8,941 nt of DNA, taken from contig JAGXSQ010000026.1 of the NCBI GenBank assembly GCA_018333395.1, positions 1 through 8,941 of the forward strand, read 5' to 3'. How positions within the stretch are numbered: position 1 is the first letter of the stretch; every line of letters starts with the position of its first letter. The notes under the pieces are model-generated. The model saw nothing but the letters and a program-made list of their open reading frames with translations, did not search any database and had not been told where the DNA came from. Below are positions 1-7,313 of the stretch, piece by piece. Position numbers and translations under genes: made by a program. Source of the DNA: Dethiobacter sp. (GTDB lineage: Bacteria; Bacillota_D; Dethiobacteria; Dethiobacterales; Dethiobacteraceae).

Positions 1-14
1 GGCGTCCCGCCCGC
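1..14 (+). repeat. REP palindrome, truncated by the window edge
   Basis: The first 14 bases (GGCGTCCCGCCCGC) are identical to the 3' part of the REP consensus. The copy lies within the methyltransferase frame, about residues 978-982, where family members have ordinary coding sequence. Another in-frame insertion therefore begins here and continues outside the window. Its size and content cannot be seen. Confidence 0.65.
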
Positions 15-2946
15 CGTTTTCAGATGCGGCCGAGACGGCCGCGCCCCCAGGGGTTTCAGACTGCTTGAAGGCATAATAGATGGTGACGGGAAAGGCCGGA
101 TGTGCCTGCCCGGCCAAGCGGCGCATGGCTTGGGTCATGCCGCCTAAGAAGAACGTCTCAGCTTTCTCCTTGCTGCCGTGGCGGTAGGGCGTGGCCACCA
201 GTTCCTCGACCTTGGGCACGGCCAGTGTGGCGAAAAGGTCGGGGAAGACCGGTTTCAGCGAGCGTCGGAGCCAGACGTAGAAGAAATCCGACAAGTCAGC
301 ATAGCCGATGTTGTCGTAGTACGGCGGGTCGGTTGACACGAGTCTGCTGTTACTGCTGACTTGCACCGTGGCGTCCTCCTGAAATGCAAAACCGCGGCCA
401 GTGAGCGGGAGAGTCTCAAGAGCAGAGGGAACCCATTCCAACGACCCTGACCACCCTCCGGTACTGTCCGAGAAGGCGTTGGCCTCAGCAAAGTCCCAGG
501 TCATCGGAATTGCCTGTCTAGCAAAGACCTGTTCGATCTTCTCTCCAATTCGGTTCCAAATGCAGATGGTGGCGAGCCTGTTGACCAAACGACTCACCCC
601 GGACGCCAGATACACCCCCACCGCCTCCGCATACGCCTCAGCCCCGGCGCCGCCGTCGGCAAGGGGAATGGCATCCTGGGAGAGCGGGCGTCCCGCCCGC
701 TTTTCGCCCTGGGAGCGCGGGCATCCTGCCCGCTGTTCTTCACCGCAGCAAGCACTTCCAAACGCCCACGCCCCGGCCTGCTCGGATAAACGCACCTTGA
801 CCGGATTCTGCTCAATGTAGGCCACCGCCTGCGCAAAATGCCTCTCGTCGCGAATCGCCCGGTCGAAATATTCTTCCTGCCAGAACGCACCCTCGCGCCC
901 CAGCAAGGCATTGGCCTGTTTGGCCGTAAACGACTTCCACGAATGGGTTATAGAAGATAAACTGTAGCCGTGCAAAGGCGTCATCAGCACGTGCACATGG
1001 TTAGGCATGATGGTCCAGGCATGAAGCCGGTAGCGCTTATTATCGAAGTGCAGCAAGGCGCCCTCCACCAGGCTGGATATCTCCGGACGCTGCAGGTGGC
1101 ATTCGCCGTATCCGGCATCGAGGGCGGCTTCAATGCGCCTGCGCCGTTCCAAGGACTGTTCACTTTCGGGAAGCCGGGACAACTCTTCACGCCAGCGTTC
1201 GAGTAGTTCGCGCGGCAGGCTGTCGTGCAGGCGAAAGGTAATGCTCTGGGGTATTTCGCCGCCCTCCCAGTGGGGCAGGTAGCCTCGCGTGTGCCAGGTT
1301 TTGAGCGGGCGGGACGCCCGCGCTCCCAGGAAGTCACGGCGGCATTGCTCGATGGCTTCCGGCACGAGGTCGGAGAAGGTCGTCAGCGCCACCAACTGGC
1401 GAGGGGTGAAGAGGTCTGCCCAAGTGTAGAAGCCGTAACCGCGCCCGCTTACAAGGTCGCGCGTATCTCGGTTCATTGGTTCGTCGGGCTTCCACTCCGG
1501 CATCGCGTTGCGCGCCGCTGCCTCGTGCTCCGGTGTCGGCGCGAGATACAAGCGCCCGCGTTCGCCCTCGGCCACTATGGCCATCAGCCGCGCACCCATC
1601 CGTCCGGCCATGCTCTCGGCCTTGATGTACTTGTCATCGATTACAGTTCCCGACATCAGGCACTCGAAGTTGGCTCCACGCGCGAGCTTCGTCCCGCGCT
1701 TCGCCCGCTCCACTTCCTTCGGCTTCCCCACTTTAACGGTAAACCTGTACCCTAGGGGTGCGGGCGTCCCGTCCGCATGTTTTTTTATATGCAGGCGAGA
1801 CGCCTGCGCTCCCAGGGATGCCTGCGCTCCCAGGGATGCCTGCGCTCCCAGGGATGCCTGCGCTCCCAGGGACTCCCCATCTCCCAGGATACCCTCGGCT
1901 CCCTCAATCACCGGCTCCACATACGCCTCCTTGCCCGGCTTGGCGGAAAGCATGAAGGTCGAGGTCAGCGGCACGTCCACATGCGCGAAGGCGGGGTTAG
2001 GGCTTTTTACCGTACGTGCCCAGAGCCAGGCGATGACGGTGAGTTTGCGCCCAATATAAGGTTTTAAATCAGGACGGGGATTTTGCGGGTCATTGGCCAT
2101 CTCCTTTGTGATTTCCACCTTGGGGTAAAGGTGGCCGATGCGCTTCTCCGCCTCGTCCCGCATCCACTTGCCGTAGTAGCGTACATCTTCCGCCAGGCCC
2201 TGTGCTCCCTGCCATTCCTGAACAGTTTTAATTGGGTTGGCGCGGGCCTGCGGGTTCACGGGAGGGCGCCCCGCAAATTTGGGGGGGATCTCGATCATGG
2301 CCTTGTTAATGAGCACTGCTACCGGGTTTAGGTCGCTGGCGTAGGCTTCCAGACCCAGGCGCTGCGCCTCCAGGGGCAGCGAGCCGCCGCCGGCAAAGGG
2401 GTCATGGAAGGCGGGCAGCTTATAGCGGTCGAACAATTCCCTGGCCCGGGGATGGTCGGCGTTCTCTGCGCAAGTCCGCCGCCAGGACTGCCAGATTTCG
2501 TCCCGCGCCTGTTGCAATACGGTTTCGTTGGTGGTGTTTTCCCAGAGAACGAGCTTTTTGATAATCTCGAAGAGCCGCTCCCGTTCCAATTCAGCGAGGA
2601 TCTCGTCCAGGGTCGGTTCGGGGCCGGGGGCCGGGGCGGTAATATTGGCAGCCGCGGTAAGGTCGGCGAACCGTTTGGCCTCGTCCCACACTTTTTTGCG
2701 GGCCTTCAGTAATGATTCGGCTTTACGCCGTCTCTTGGCATCGCTGCGTAAAAGATCCACATAAGTAGAAGGATCGTCCACCATCTGGGCAAAAATTACC
2801 GCCCGCGCCGCCGCCAGGGGGCGTCGTGCCCACCAGAGGTGCAGGGTGCTGGGATGCCCGTGGCGGATCGATTTCTCCCGCGCCGCGGCCTTGTTGATAG
2901 CCTCCAGCGGCAAGGCCACCTCGATTAGTTTTTTACGGTAGGTCAT
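1..2946 (-). CDS. DUF1156-family adenine-specific DNA methyltransferase, 3'-partial, with an in-frame RAYT transposase and REP insertions
   Basis: Translating the minus strand from the ATG at 2946 gives 982 codons with no stop up to the window edge, checked codon by codon. The ATG has an AAAGGA ribosome binding site 8 nt upstream. Residues 1-60 form the DUF1156 start, with [17 protein letters not shown]. The SAM-binding motif I is DPFAGGG at 182-188, followed by [15 protein letters not shown]. The N6-adenine catalytic motif [10 protein letters not shown] begins at D873, followed by [14 protein letters not shown]. Family members modify DNA and sit beside helicases in defence loci. Relative to remembered homologues, two blocks are extra: about 359-404 (tandem repeat plus REP pair) and about 540-757 (a complete RAYT between flanking REPs). 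All conserved methyltransferase blocks on both sides stay in one frame, so this is not an ordinary frameshifted pseudogene. Whether the enzyme still folds is unknown. The C-terminal part is outside the window. Confidence 0.9.
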   Translation of the reverse strand, partial: MTYRKKLIEVALPLEAINKAAAREKSIRHGHPSTLHLWWARRPLAAARAVIFAQMVDDPSTYVDLLRSDAKRRRKAESLLKARKKVWDEAKRFADLTAAANITAPAPGPEPTLDEILAELERERLFEIIKKLVLWENTTNETVLQQARDEIWQSWRRTCAENADHPRARELFDRYKLPAFHDPFAGGGSLPLEAQRLGLEAYASDLNPVAVLINKAMIEIPPKFAGRPPVNPQARANPIKTVQEWQGAQGLAEDVRYYGKWMRDEAEKRIGHLYPKVEITKEMANDPQNPRPDLKPYIGRKLTVIAWLWARTVKSPNPAFAHVDVPLTSTFMLSAKPGKEAYVEPVIEGAEGILGDGESLGAQASLGAQASLGAQASLGAQASRLHIKKHADGTPAPLGYRFTVKVGKPKEVERAKRGTKLARGANFECLMSGTVIDDKYIKAESMAGRMGARLMAIVAEGERGRLYLAPTPEHEAAARNAMPEWKPDEPMNRDTRDLVSGRGYGFYTWADLFTPRQLVALTTFSDLVPEAIEQCRRDFLGARASRPLKTWHTRGYLPHWEGGEIPQSITFRLHDSLPRELLERWREELSRLPESEQSLERRRRIEAALDAGYGECHLQRPEISSLVEGALLHFDNKRYRLHAWTIMPNHVHVLMTPLHGYSLSSITHSWKSFTAKQANALLGREGAFWQEEYFDRAIRDERHFAQAVAYIEQNPVKVRLSEQAGAWAFGSACCGEEQRAGCPRSQGEKRAGRPLSQDAIPLADGGAGAEAYAEAVGVYLASGVSRLVNRLATICIWNRIGEKIEQVFARQAIPMTWDFAEANAFSDSTGGWSGSLEWVPSALETLPLTGRGFAFQEDATVQVSSNSRLVSTDPPYYDNIGYADLSDFFYVWLRRSLKPVFPDLFATLAVPKVEELVATPYRHGSKEKAETFFLGGMTQAMRRLAGQAHPAFPVTIYYAFKQSETPGGAAVSAASENGGRDA
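675..700 (+). repeat. REP palindrome, outer copy at the RAYT 3' side
   Basis: A 26-bp element begins CCTGGGAGAG and ends GTCCCGCCCGC, with the internal hairpin GCGGGCG/CCCGC. It matches the consensus of the other copies apart from one base (AGAG instead of AGCG). It lies 33 bp from the next copy in the same orientation, so the transposase 3' side carries a direct REP pair. Read in the methyltransferase frame it gives AGRPLSQ. Confidence 0.85.
708..733 (+). repeat. REP palindrome, inner copy at the RAYT 3' side
   Basis: A 26-bp copy begins CCTGGGAGCG and ends CCTGCCCGC. It differs from the consensus by two transitions in the core. It is the inverted counterpart of the REP at 1305-1330 on the other side of the transposase, so 708-1330 is the smallest unit bounded by inverted REPs. 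Confidence 0.85.
1305..1330 (-). repeat. REP palindrome at the RAYT 5' side
   Basis: This 26-bp copy, read on the minus strand, begins CCTGGGAGCG and ends GTCCCGCCCGC. It is identical to the copy at 3016-3041. It is translated within the methyltransferase frame as LGARASRPL and joins directly to the first RAYT residues (KTWHTRGY). Confidence 0.9.
1751..1816. repeat. REPIN-like inverted REP pair inside the methyltransferase gene
   Basis: Two REPs face each other: 1751-1776 (plus) and 1791-1816 (minus), separated by a 14-bp AT-rich loop (1777-1790). The arms are near-complementary over 26 bp, which would give a long hairpin in single-stranded DNA or mRNA. The unit is 66 bp (22 codons), so insertion keeps the frame. 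The translated stretch ends in [10 protein letters not shown] and interrupts the otherwise contiguous family sequence between PVIEG and [11 protein letters not shown]. Paired REPs of this type are the usual non-autonomous form mobilised by a RAYT. Confidence 0.85.
1802..1873. repeat. In-frame 18-bp tandem repeat, about four copies
   Basis: The unit GCCTGCGCTCCCAGGGAT occurs three times exactly (1802-1819, 1820-1837, 1838-1855) and a fourth time with the last bases altered (1856-1873). A further degenerate CTCCCAGG follows near 1880. The unit is derived from the outer arm of the adjacent REP. Because 18 is divisible by three, each copy adds SLGAQA on the minus strand, giving four hexapeptides at residues 359-382 of the methyltransferase. 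The exactness of the copies suggests recent slippage or recombination, and copy number may vary between strains. Confidence 0.92.
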
Positions 2947-3015
2947 AGATAAAATCCTTTCCAGTCAATGTCTGGTTGTGCTTAATATCATTTTAGCATG
3001 TTGTTAATGATGTGG

Positions 3016-3234
3016 CCTGGGAGCGCGGGCGTCCCGCCCGCTATTTTTCACTACGACACGCATTCCCTAACGCCCACGCCTCAGCCCGTTCGGATAAACG
3101 CACCTTAACCAGATTGTGCTCAATGTACGTCCCCGCCCGCAACGAAATATCTTCCTTCGTAAATCGCCCGGTCATGGGGCAGGTAGCCTCGTGTGTGCCT
3201 AGCTTTGGGCGGGCAAGACGCCCACGATCCCAGG
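3016..3234 (-). mobile_element. Internally deleted, non-autonomous RAYT element between helicase and methyltransferase genes
   Basis: This 219-bp stretch has the REP consensus at its left end (3016-3041, exact) and a diverged inverted REP at its right end (3209-3234, 22 of 26 matching). The left arm (3042-3173) aligns with the 3' part of the RAYT element at 734-864, sharing blocks such as CGGATAAACGCACCTT and AATCGCCCGGTC. The right arm (3175-3234) aligns with 1271-1330, sharing TGGGGCAGGTAGCCTCG. The junction near 3174 skips the counterpart of about 865-1270, so the HUH motif and catalytic tyrosine are gone. Arm divergence of very roughly 15-25 percent by eye says it is not a recent copy of the neighbouring element. 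It starts six bases past the helicase stop codon. Confidence 0.85.
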
Positions 3235-3240
3235 AACCCC

Positions 3241-6200
3241 TTATTCCCCCATTATTTCCGCACGAGCCAACAGCTCGGCGAAGCTATAGTTTACGCTGGT
3301 CACCCCGAAGTCCGGCTCTCGCTGGAAGGGGCGGCGCAGGTAATGGACGCGGTGCCTGCCGTTGTCCGTAAACTCCACGATGGTGAGGATAAAGGCATCC
3401 GGCTTGTTGAACGAATAAAGAATCTCGTTGCGGGTGACGGTGATGGTTTCCGCGCCTCTGATACGGCCCTTGACCTCCAGAAAGCGGAGCTTCCCGGTGC
3501 GGGGGTCACGGCTTTCAATGTCGTAGCCGAGTTTTTCGTGTTCCCGGTCCACGGGCTCGAAGCCGAGACTGCGCTCCATCTCCATGATGACCTGACGGGC
3601 ACGGGCGGCCGCGGCCTGGGTGTCCACAGCATGGGAGGGTACGGCCGGGAAGCGTCCTGTTAGCCTGGCGACAAGCCCCAGGGGAAGGACGATGATGCCG
3701 CCCAGCACCACCGGCGGCAGGGCGGAGATCCGGGCCTCACGGTCAAGCTGCTCCATGCGCCTGTGCAGGCGGGTCTGCAGCTCATCGGCGCGGCGGCGTG
3801 CCTCCTGGGAGTTGAGGCGGGCACCCAGTTTGCCGGCCTGCTCCTGCAGTTTTAACTCTGCTGAGCGGTGGTCCCAGTAGCTGATTTCCTTGGTAAGGCG
3901 ATCTTTGACGGCGGCACGAGTCTTGCCGATCCATTCGAGAAGGCGGCCCCTTACTTCTTCCAGGTGTGCGGGTACAATCTGAGTAATGGCATAGCTCTGG
4001 GCTTTGTACTCCAGGGCACGGGTGATCCAGTTACAGGCGGGGAGGTTAAGGATGGTCTCCACGTCAGGCTCGCTGGGCTGCAGGGGACGGTAGTCCAGGT
4101 AGGGGGCGTAATGCAGATGGCGCGCGCTGCCGGCCTCATCCATCTCCACATAAAGCATGCGCCGGGAGATGGTGCGCCGGTCGCCGCTGTGCGTGAGGCT
4201 GGCATCCTGAATGGCATGTTCCAGATAAAAGAGGACGCGGGGTTCCTCGCCCTGGTCCCGCTCGTCCACAAGCACGGCGCCGCGGCGCAGCAGGTCACGG
4301 TGGCGCTCCAGAGTCAGGTCTAAAGTAGCGTCGAGCAGGGGATGGCCGGGGCAGACAAAGGCAGCCAGCGGCTGGCCCTGGGGGGCTATAAGCTCCTTTT
4401 CAAAGACGATGCGCTCGTAACGGGGCAGGACCGTTTCCCCTGTGCCGATAAGGCGGTCCCGAGAGCGGACAGGAGCAGGCACATGGGTTACCTCAAAGCG
4501 GCGCGGTTCCCGCTTGCGGACGGCGCCGCCAAGTCTATGGAAAGCTTCAAGGAAAAACGATTCTATGTAGTGGGGCTGCAAACGCCTTGCCTCGGCCCGT
4601 TCCAACTCCTCGCGCACGCGCTGGACAGAACTTGTATCCATGACTTCACGGGCTAGGGCTCGTTCCTCAAGGAGGTCCTGAATCTGCTCCCGGTCAAAAG
4701 CGCCGGCAACCACGCGGGTGAGACGGGCTCTGACTTCCGGTTGTTCGCCGTAGCGGACGGCTTCGATGAGCAGCTCCCGCAAGGGTTTGCCTTCGAATTG
4801 TAGTTTGCCAAGCACATCAAAGACCTGGCCGCCGAGGGCCTTGCGGGCCTCTTCAAGCTTGTCCAGGAGGGTGCGGTAGACGTCCCCCTCCCGGGTTTCG
4901 TCCGCCACCAAGTTCCAGAGGTGGCAGACCTCCGTCTGGCCGATACGATGGATGCGCCCGAAACGCTGCTCGATGCGGTTGGGGTTCCACGGCAGGTCGT
5001 AGTTGACCATAAGGTGGGCGCGCTGCAGGTTGATCCCCTCGCCGGCCGCATCGGTGGCTACCAGCACCTGCACGGTGGGGTCGTGCCTGAAGGCTTCCTG
5101 GGCTTTCATCCGTTCTTCGCGGCCCTTGCCGCCATGGATGGTAACGACCGCTTCCCTGCGCCCCAGGAGGGTGGTGATACGCTGCTCCAGGTAGTTCATG
5201 GTGTCCCGGTGCTCGGTAAAGATGACCAGCTTCTGCCGTGGAGACGACTTGGGCCTGGGCAAGCCTGCGCTGTAGGGAACAGTTTCTTCTGCCAGGTGGT
5301 TGGCGATGGCTGCCGGGGTGAAGATCTCGCTGAGTAGGTTGGCCAGTTCTTGCCATTTGCGGTCCTCGCCGCTGCGGCGCACTTCCATCGCCAAGGATTC
5401 GAGCAAGGTAAGGGTGTCGATCTCCGCCTTCAACTCGTCTATGGTGCGGGCGGCCGTGGCCTGGTCCAGAATCTCTTCTTCTGCTGCTGCAACTTCATGC
5501 TCGGGGGCGTCCTCCAGGTCTTCCACATCTTCAGCATCCAGGATGGGTATGCTGGCCGTAATGGCTGCGGTTACGGCGCCGCGTTGCAACAGTTCCAGTT
5601 CGCGCAGGCGCTTGGCCAGTCTTTCACGCCGGCGGCGCAGCGACTGGCAGATGGCTTCGGGGGAGGAGGCCAAACGCCGCTGCAGGATGGTAAGGGCAAA
5701 GCCTACTGTGCCGGCTCGTTTGTCGTTTTGCAGGGCCTCGGCGCGGTTGAACTCTTCCCGCACATAATCGGTGACTGCTTTGTAGAGGCGTGCCTCGGCA
5801 GTTGAGAGGCGGTAGGGAACGGTGTTGGCGACACGCTCGGGGAACAGGGGGGTGCCGTCAAATTTGAGCAGGCTTTCCTTGACCATGCGGCGCATCAGGT
5901 CGGAGACATCCACCGCATGGACCCCGTCACGGAAACGCCCCTCGAAGCGGTCGCCGTCCAGCAGGGCCAGGAAAAGCTGGAAGTCTTCTTCCTTGCCGTT
6001 GTGGGGTGTGGCCGTCATTAAAAGAAAGTGGCGCGTATAGGTGGAGAGGCTCTGACCCAGTTTGTAGCGCTTGGTATATTTTATCTCGCCGCCAAAGAAG
6101 GTGGCGGACATTTTGTGCGCTTCATCGCAGATAATCAGGTCCCAGCGGCAGTCGGGGACTTTGAGCCTATTTTGCACATCTTCGTTACGGGAGAGCTTGT

Positions 6201-6819
6201 CGAGACGGGCGATGACCAGGTTGTTTTCCAAGAACCAGTTGCCGCTGCGGGCTGATTCCAGTTTATCGTTGGTTAGAATTTCGAAGGGAAGGTGAAAGCG
6301 GCGGTATAGCTCGTCCTGCCACTGCTCGGCCAAGCTTCCCGGGCAGACGACGAGACAGCGCTGCAGGTCACCCCGGGCGACCAACTCTTTGATTAATAGG
6401 CCGGCCATGATGGTTTTGCCGGCGCCGGGGTCGTCGGCTAGGAGAAAGCGCAGAGGCTGGCGGGGCAGCATGGCCTCGTAGACGGCGGTAATCTGGTGGG
6501 GCAGCGGATCCACAAGGGAGGTGTGTACCGCCAGCACGGGGTCGAAAAGATAGGCCAGGCGGATACGGTGCGCCTCGGATACAAGTCGGAACAGGGCGCC
6601 GTCACCGTCAAAACTCCACGGCCGCCCCAGTTCCACAACCTCGAGGATGGGTTCATCATGCCGGTAGAGCAGCCTGTTGCCAATACGGCCGGCTGGGTCT
6701 TTAAAGGTAAGCTCCAGCGCCTCGGAGCCAAACCAATTCACAGCGGTGACGGTTACCATGCAATCGGGCAGGATACCGCGGATGGCGGCATTGATCTGGA
6801 GATCTTCGAGTCGGGCCAT
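3241..6819 (-). CDS. SNF2/DEAH-family helicase with C-terminal DUF3883 domain
   Basis: This 1192-residue superfamily 2 translocase probably acts on DNA with the methyltransferase that follows. Motifs in order are: PHQ at 107-109; Walker A DDPGAGKT at 129-136 (K135); Walker B CDEAH at 231-235; motif III MTATPHNG at 268-275; an insertion with an acidic coiled region at about 395-480; the second RecA-like domain from LVIFTEHRDT (531) through VLVATDAAGEGINLQ (585-599); and arginine-finger motif VI IEQRFGRIHRIGQ (616-628). A long middle region follows. The C-terminal DUF3883 domain, about 1072-1175, has GYDIES (D1100) and EVKGR (E1115, K1117), a PD-(D/E)xK-like arrangement. The ATG has an AGGAGA ribosome binding site about 8 nt upstream. 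This architecture usually lies beside DUF1156 methyltransferases and often DUF499 ATPases in defence islands. It resembles DISARM DrmD in role, but the N-terminus does not match DrmD as I recall it, so no symbol is given. Confidence 0.93.
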   Translation of the reverse strand: MARLEDLQINAAIRGILPDCMVTVTAVNWFGSEALELTFKDPAGRIGNRLLYRHDEPILEVVELGRPWSFDGDGALFRLVSEAHRIRLAYLFDPVLAVHTSLVDPLPHQITAVYEAMLPRQPLRFLLADDPGAGKTIMAGLLIKELVARGDLQRCLVVCPGSLAEQWQDELYRRFHLPFEILTNDKLESARSGNWFLENNLVIARLDKLSRNEDVQNRLKVPDCRWDLIICDEAHKMSATFFGGEIKYTKRYKLGQSLSTYTRHFLLMTATPHNGKEEDFQLFLALLDGDRFEGRFRDGVHAVDVSDLMRRMVKESLLKFDGTPLFPERVANTVPYRLSTAEARLYKAVTDYVREEFNRAEALQNDKRAGTVGFALTILQRRLASSPEAICQSLRRRRERLAKRLRELELLQRGAVTAAITASIPILDAEDVEDLEDAPEHEVAAAEEEILDQATAARTIDELKAEIDTLTLLESLAMEVRRSGEDRKWQELANLLSEIFTPAAIANHLAEETVPYSAGLPRPKSSPRQKLVIFTEHRDTMNYLEQRITTLLGRREAVVTIHGGKGREERMKAQEAFRHDPTVQVLVATDAAGEGINLQRAHLMVNYDLPWNPNRIEQRFGRIHRIGQTEVCHLWNLVADETREGDVYRTLLDKLEEARKALGGQVFDVLGKLQFEGKPLRELLIEAVRYGEQPEVRARLTRVVAGAFDREQIQDLLEERALAREVMDTSSVQRVREELERAEARRLQPHYIESFFLEAFHRLGGAVRKREPRRFEVTHVPAPVRSRDRLIGTGETVLPRYERIVFEKELIAPQGQPLAAFVCPGHPLLDATLDLTLERHRDLLRRGAVLVDERDQGEEPRVLFYLEHAIQDASLTHSGDRRTISRRMLYVEMDEAGSARHLHYAPYLDYRPLQPSEPDVETILNLPACNWITRALEYKAQSYAITQIVPAHLEEVRGRLLEWIGKTRAAVKDRLTKEISYWDHRSAELKLQEQAGKLGARLNSQEARRRADELQTRLHRRMEQLDREARISALPPVVLGGIIVLPLGLVARLTGRFPAVPSHAVDTQAAAARARQVIMEMERSLGFEPVDREHEKLGYDIESRDPRTGKLRFLEVKGRIRGAETITVTRNEILYSFNKPDAFILTIVEFTDNGRHRVHYLRRPFQREPDFGVTSVNYSFAELLARAEIMGE

Positions 6820-6823
6820 TTAC

Positions 6824-7042
6824 TTATCTCCTAACCATTAACGGATTTCTCGATGTCTTGCGGATAGCCTTTAAGGCGGTAAGATTTTCATTTAACCACT
6901 TTGAGAAAGTATATTGCTCAATGTTGCCGACCGTTGATTCGGGTTTAGTGATATGTATTGCGTTGGTTTCATGGTCAAAGGTAATCAACGACTTGCCAGA
7001 AATCAGCGCTTCCTTTTCTAGATTTGACGGCGATTCTTGGAT
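6824..7042 (-). pseudogene. C-terminal remnant of an unrecognised gene upstream of the helicase
   Basis: This minus-strand frame is open from a TGA at 7043-7045 down to a TAA at 6824-6826, just before the helicase ATG. It reads EKEALISGKSLITFDHETN, then AIHITKPESTVGN and QYTFSKWLNENLTALKAIRK, ending NPLMVRR. The composition is protein-like and more AT-rich than the helicase. There is no ATG or GTG in the 5' part; a TTG at 6988 has no clear ribosome binding site. The stop is placed as in a translationally coupled operon, with the helicase ribosome binding site inside its last codons. I infer a 5'-truncated gene whose front was lost in a rearrangement near pspC. I do not recognise the family. 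A small intact gene with an unusual start is the alternative. Confidence 0.4.
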
Positions 7043-7103
7043 TCAAATGCAAATCAACCTTACGCGGCGGTGACTGCAAGAAGGGGCGCAAAAAGAAAGC
7101 AAA

Positions 7104-7313
7104 CTAAACAACCTTGTCTTCCGGCTCACCGGGGATGACCAGCAGGCACAGCAGGTACGCCAGCAGCCCGCCGAACCCCATGCCCAGGAAGATCGAGGCA
7201 ATTACCCAGAACAGGCGGATAACGGCAGGGTCAATGTTGAAGTAAGCGGCAATTCCGCCGCAGACTCCGCCGAGCATACGGTCCTTCCGGGAGCGATACA
7301 GACGCTTGGACAT
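7104..7313 (-). CDS. PspC-domain small membrane protein
   Basis: This 69-residue protein is almost entirely a PspC domain. It has a basic start (MSKRLYRSRKDRMLGGVCGG), the IAAYFNIDPAVIRLFWV core, and one long hydrophobic stretch at about 32-60 with a glycine-rich turn. It ends in VIPGEPEDKVV. PspC proteins sit in the cytoplasmic membrane and in some bacteria signal envelope stress. In Firmicutes, small stand-alone members of unknown role are common. I place the start at the ATG at 7313, because an AAAGGAG ribosome binding site lies 7 nt upstream and the domain begins at once; the frame is open further upstream to 7454 but that part has no family similarity. The gene is divergent from the DUF4365 gene and shows no operon link to the helicase. 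Confidence 0.9.
   Translation of the reverse strand: MSKRLYRSRKDRMLGGVCGGIAAYFNIDPAVIRLFWVIASIFLGMGFGGLLAYLLCLLVIPGEPEDKVV

Larger units (their letters stand above)
675..1330 (-). mobile_element. Complete REP-associated tyrosine transposase (RAYT, Y1/HUH family) inserted in frame in the methyltransferase gene
   Basis: The methyltransferase frame reads through a full RAYT domain at residues 551-732. It begins [25 protein letters not shown], and has the metal-binding HUH motif in MPNHVHVLM (H650, H652). The catalytic tyrosine is probably Y693 in [14 protein letters not shown]. It ends with YIEQNPVK and WAFGSA, typical of the family's C-terminus. RAYTs are single-strand transposases that act on REP palindromes. 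Inverted copies of one 26-bp REP bound the domain (708-733 and 1305-1330, with an extra direct copy at 675-700). The domain is full length for the family (about 180 residues) and no stop or frameshift is visible. It has no ATG, GTG or TTG between the REP and its first conserved residues; the first in-frame Met is inside the HUH motif. As it stands it would be made only as part of the methyltransferase polypeptide. Confidence 0.9.

Noticed and set aside
675..1330. An intein-like internal domain in the methyltransferase
   Set aside because: No splicing-type Cys/Ser start, His-Asn end or Hint-domain motifs are seen at the junctions; REP peptides flank the insert and the domain is clearly a RAYT.
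1802..1873. Short regular repeats that could suggest a CRISPR array
   Set aside because: The 18-bp units are contiguous with no unique spacers, are in frame in a gene and derive from the adjacent REP, so this is a tandem repeat.
102..2764. Many plus-strand open frames of 60-180 codons across 100-2760
   Set aside because: They lie opposite the well-supported methyltransferase frame, are rich in Arg, Pro and Ala from GC-rich shadow reading, and show no family motifs.
2987..3011. Inverted repeat ATCATT/AATGAT with a 13-bp spacer, upstream of the methyltransferase ATG, as an operator or promoter
   Set aside because: The arms are only 6 bp in AT-rich DNA and no convincing -35/-10 pair is present, so chance is likely.
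3241..6819. Assignment of the operon to class 1 DISARM (drmD-drmMI)
   Set aside because: A SNF2 helicase with a DUF1156 methylase fits in outline, but the helicase N-terminus does not look like DrmD as I recall it, and drmA, drmB and drmC are not in the window. It stays a possibility only.
6858..7073. A 71-codon plus-strand frame upstream of the helicase
   Set aside because: It has no ribosome binding site, and the opposite strand in the same place has a better protein-like sequence ending at the helicase start.
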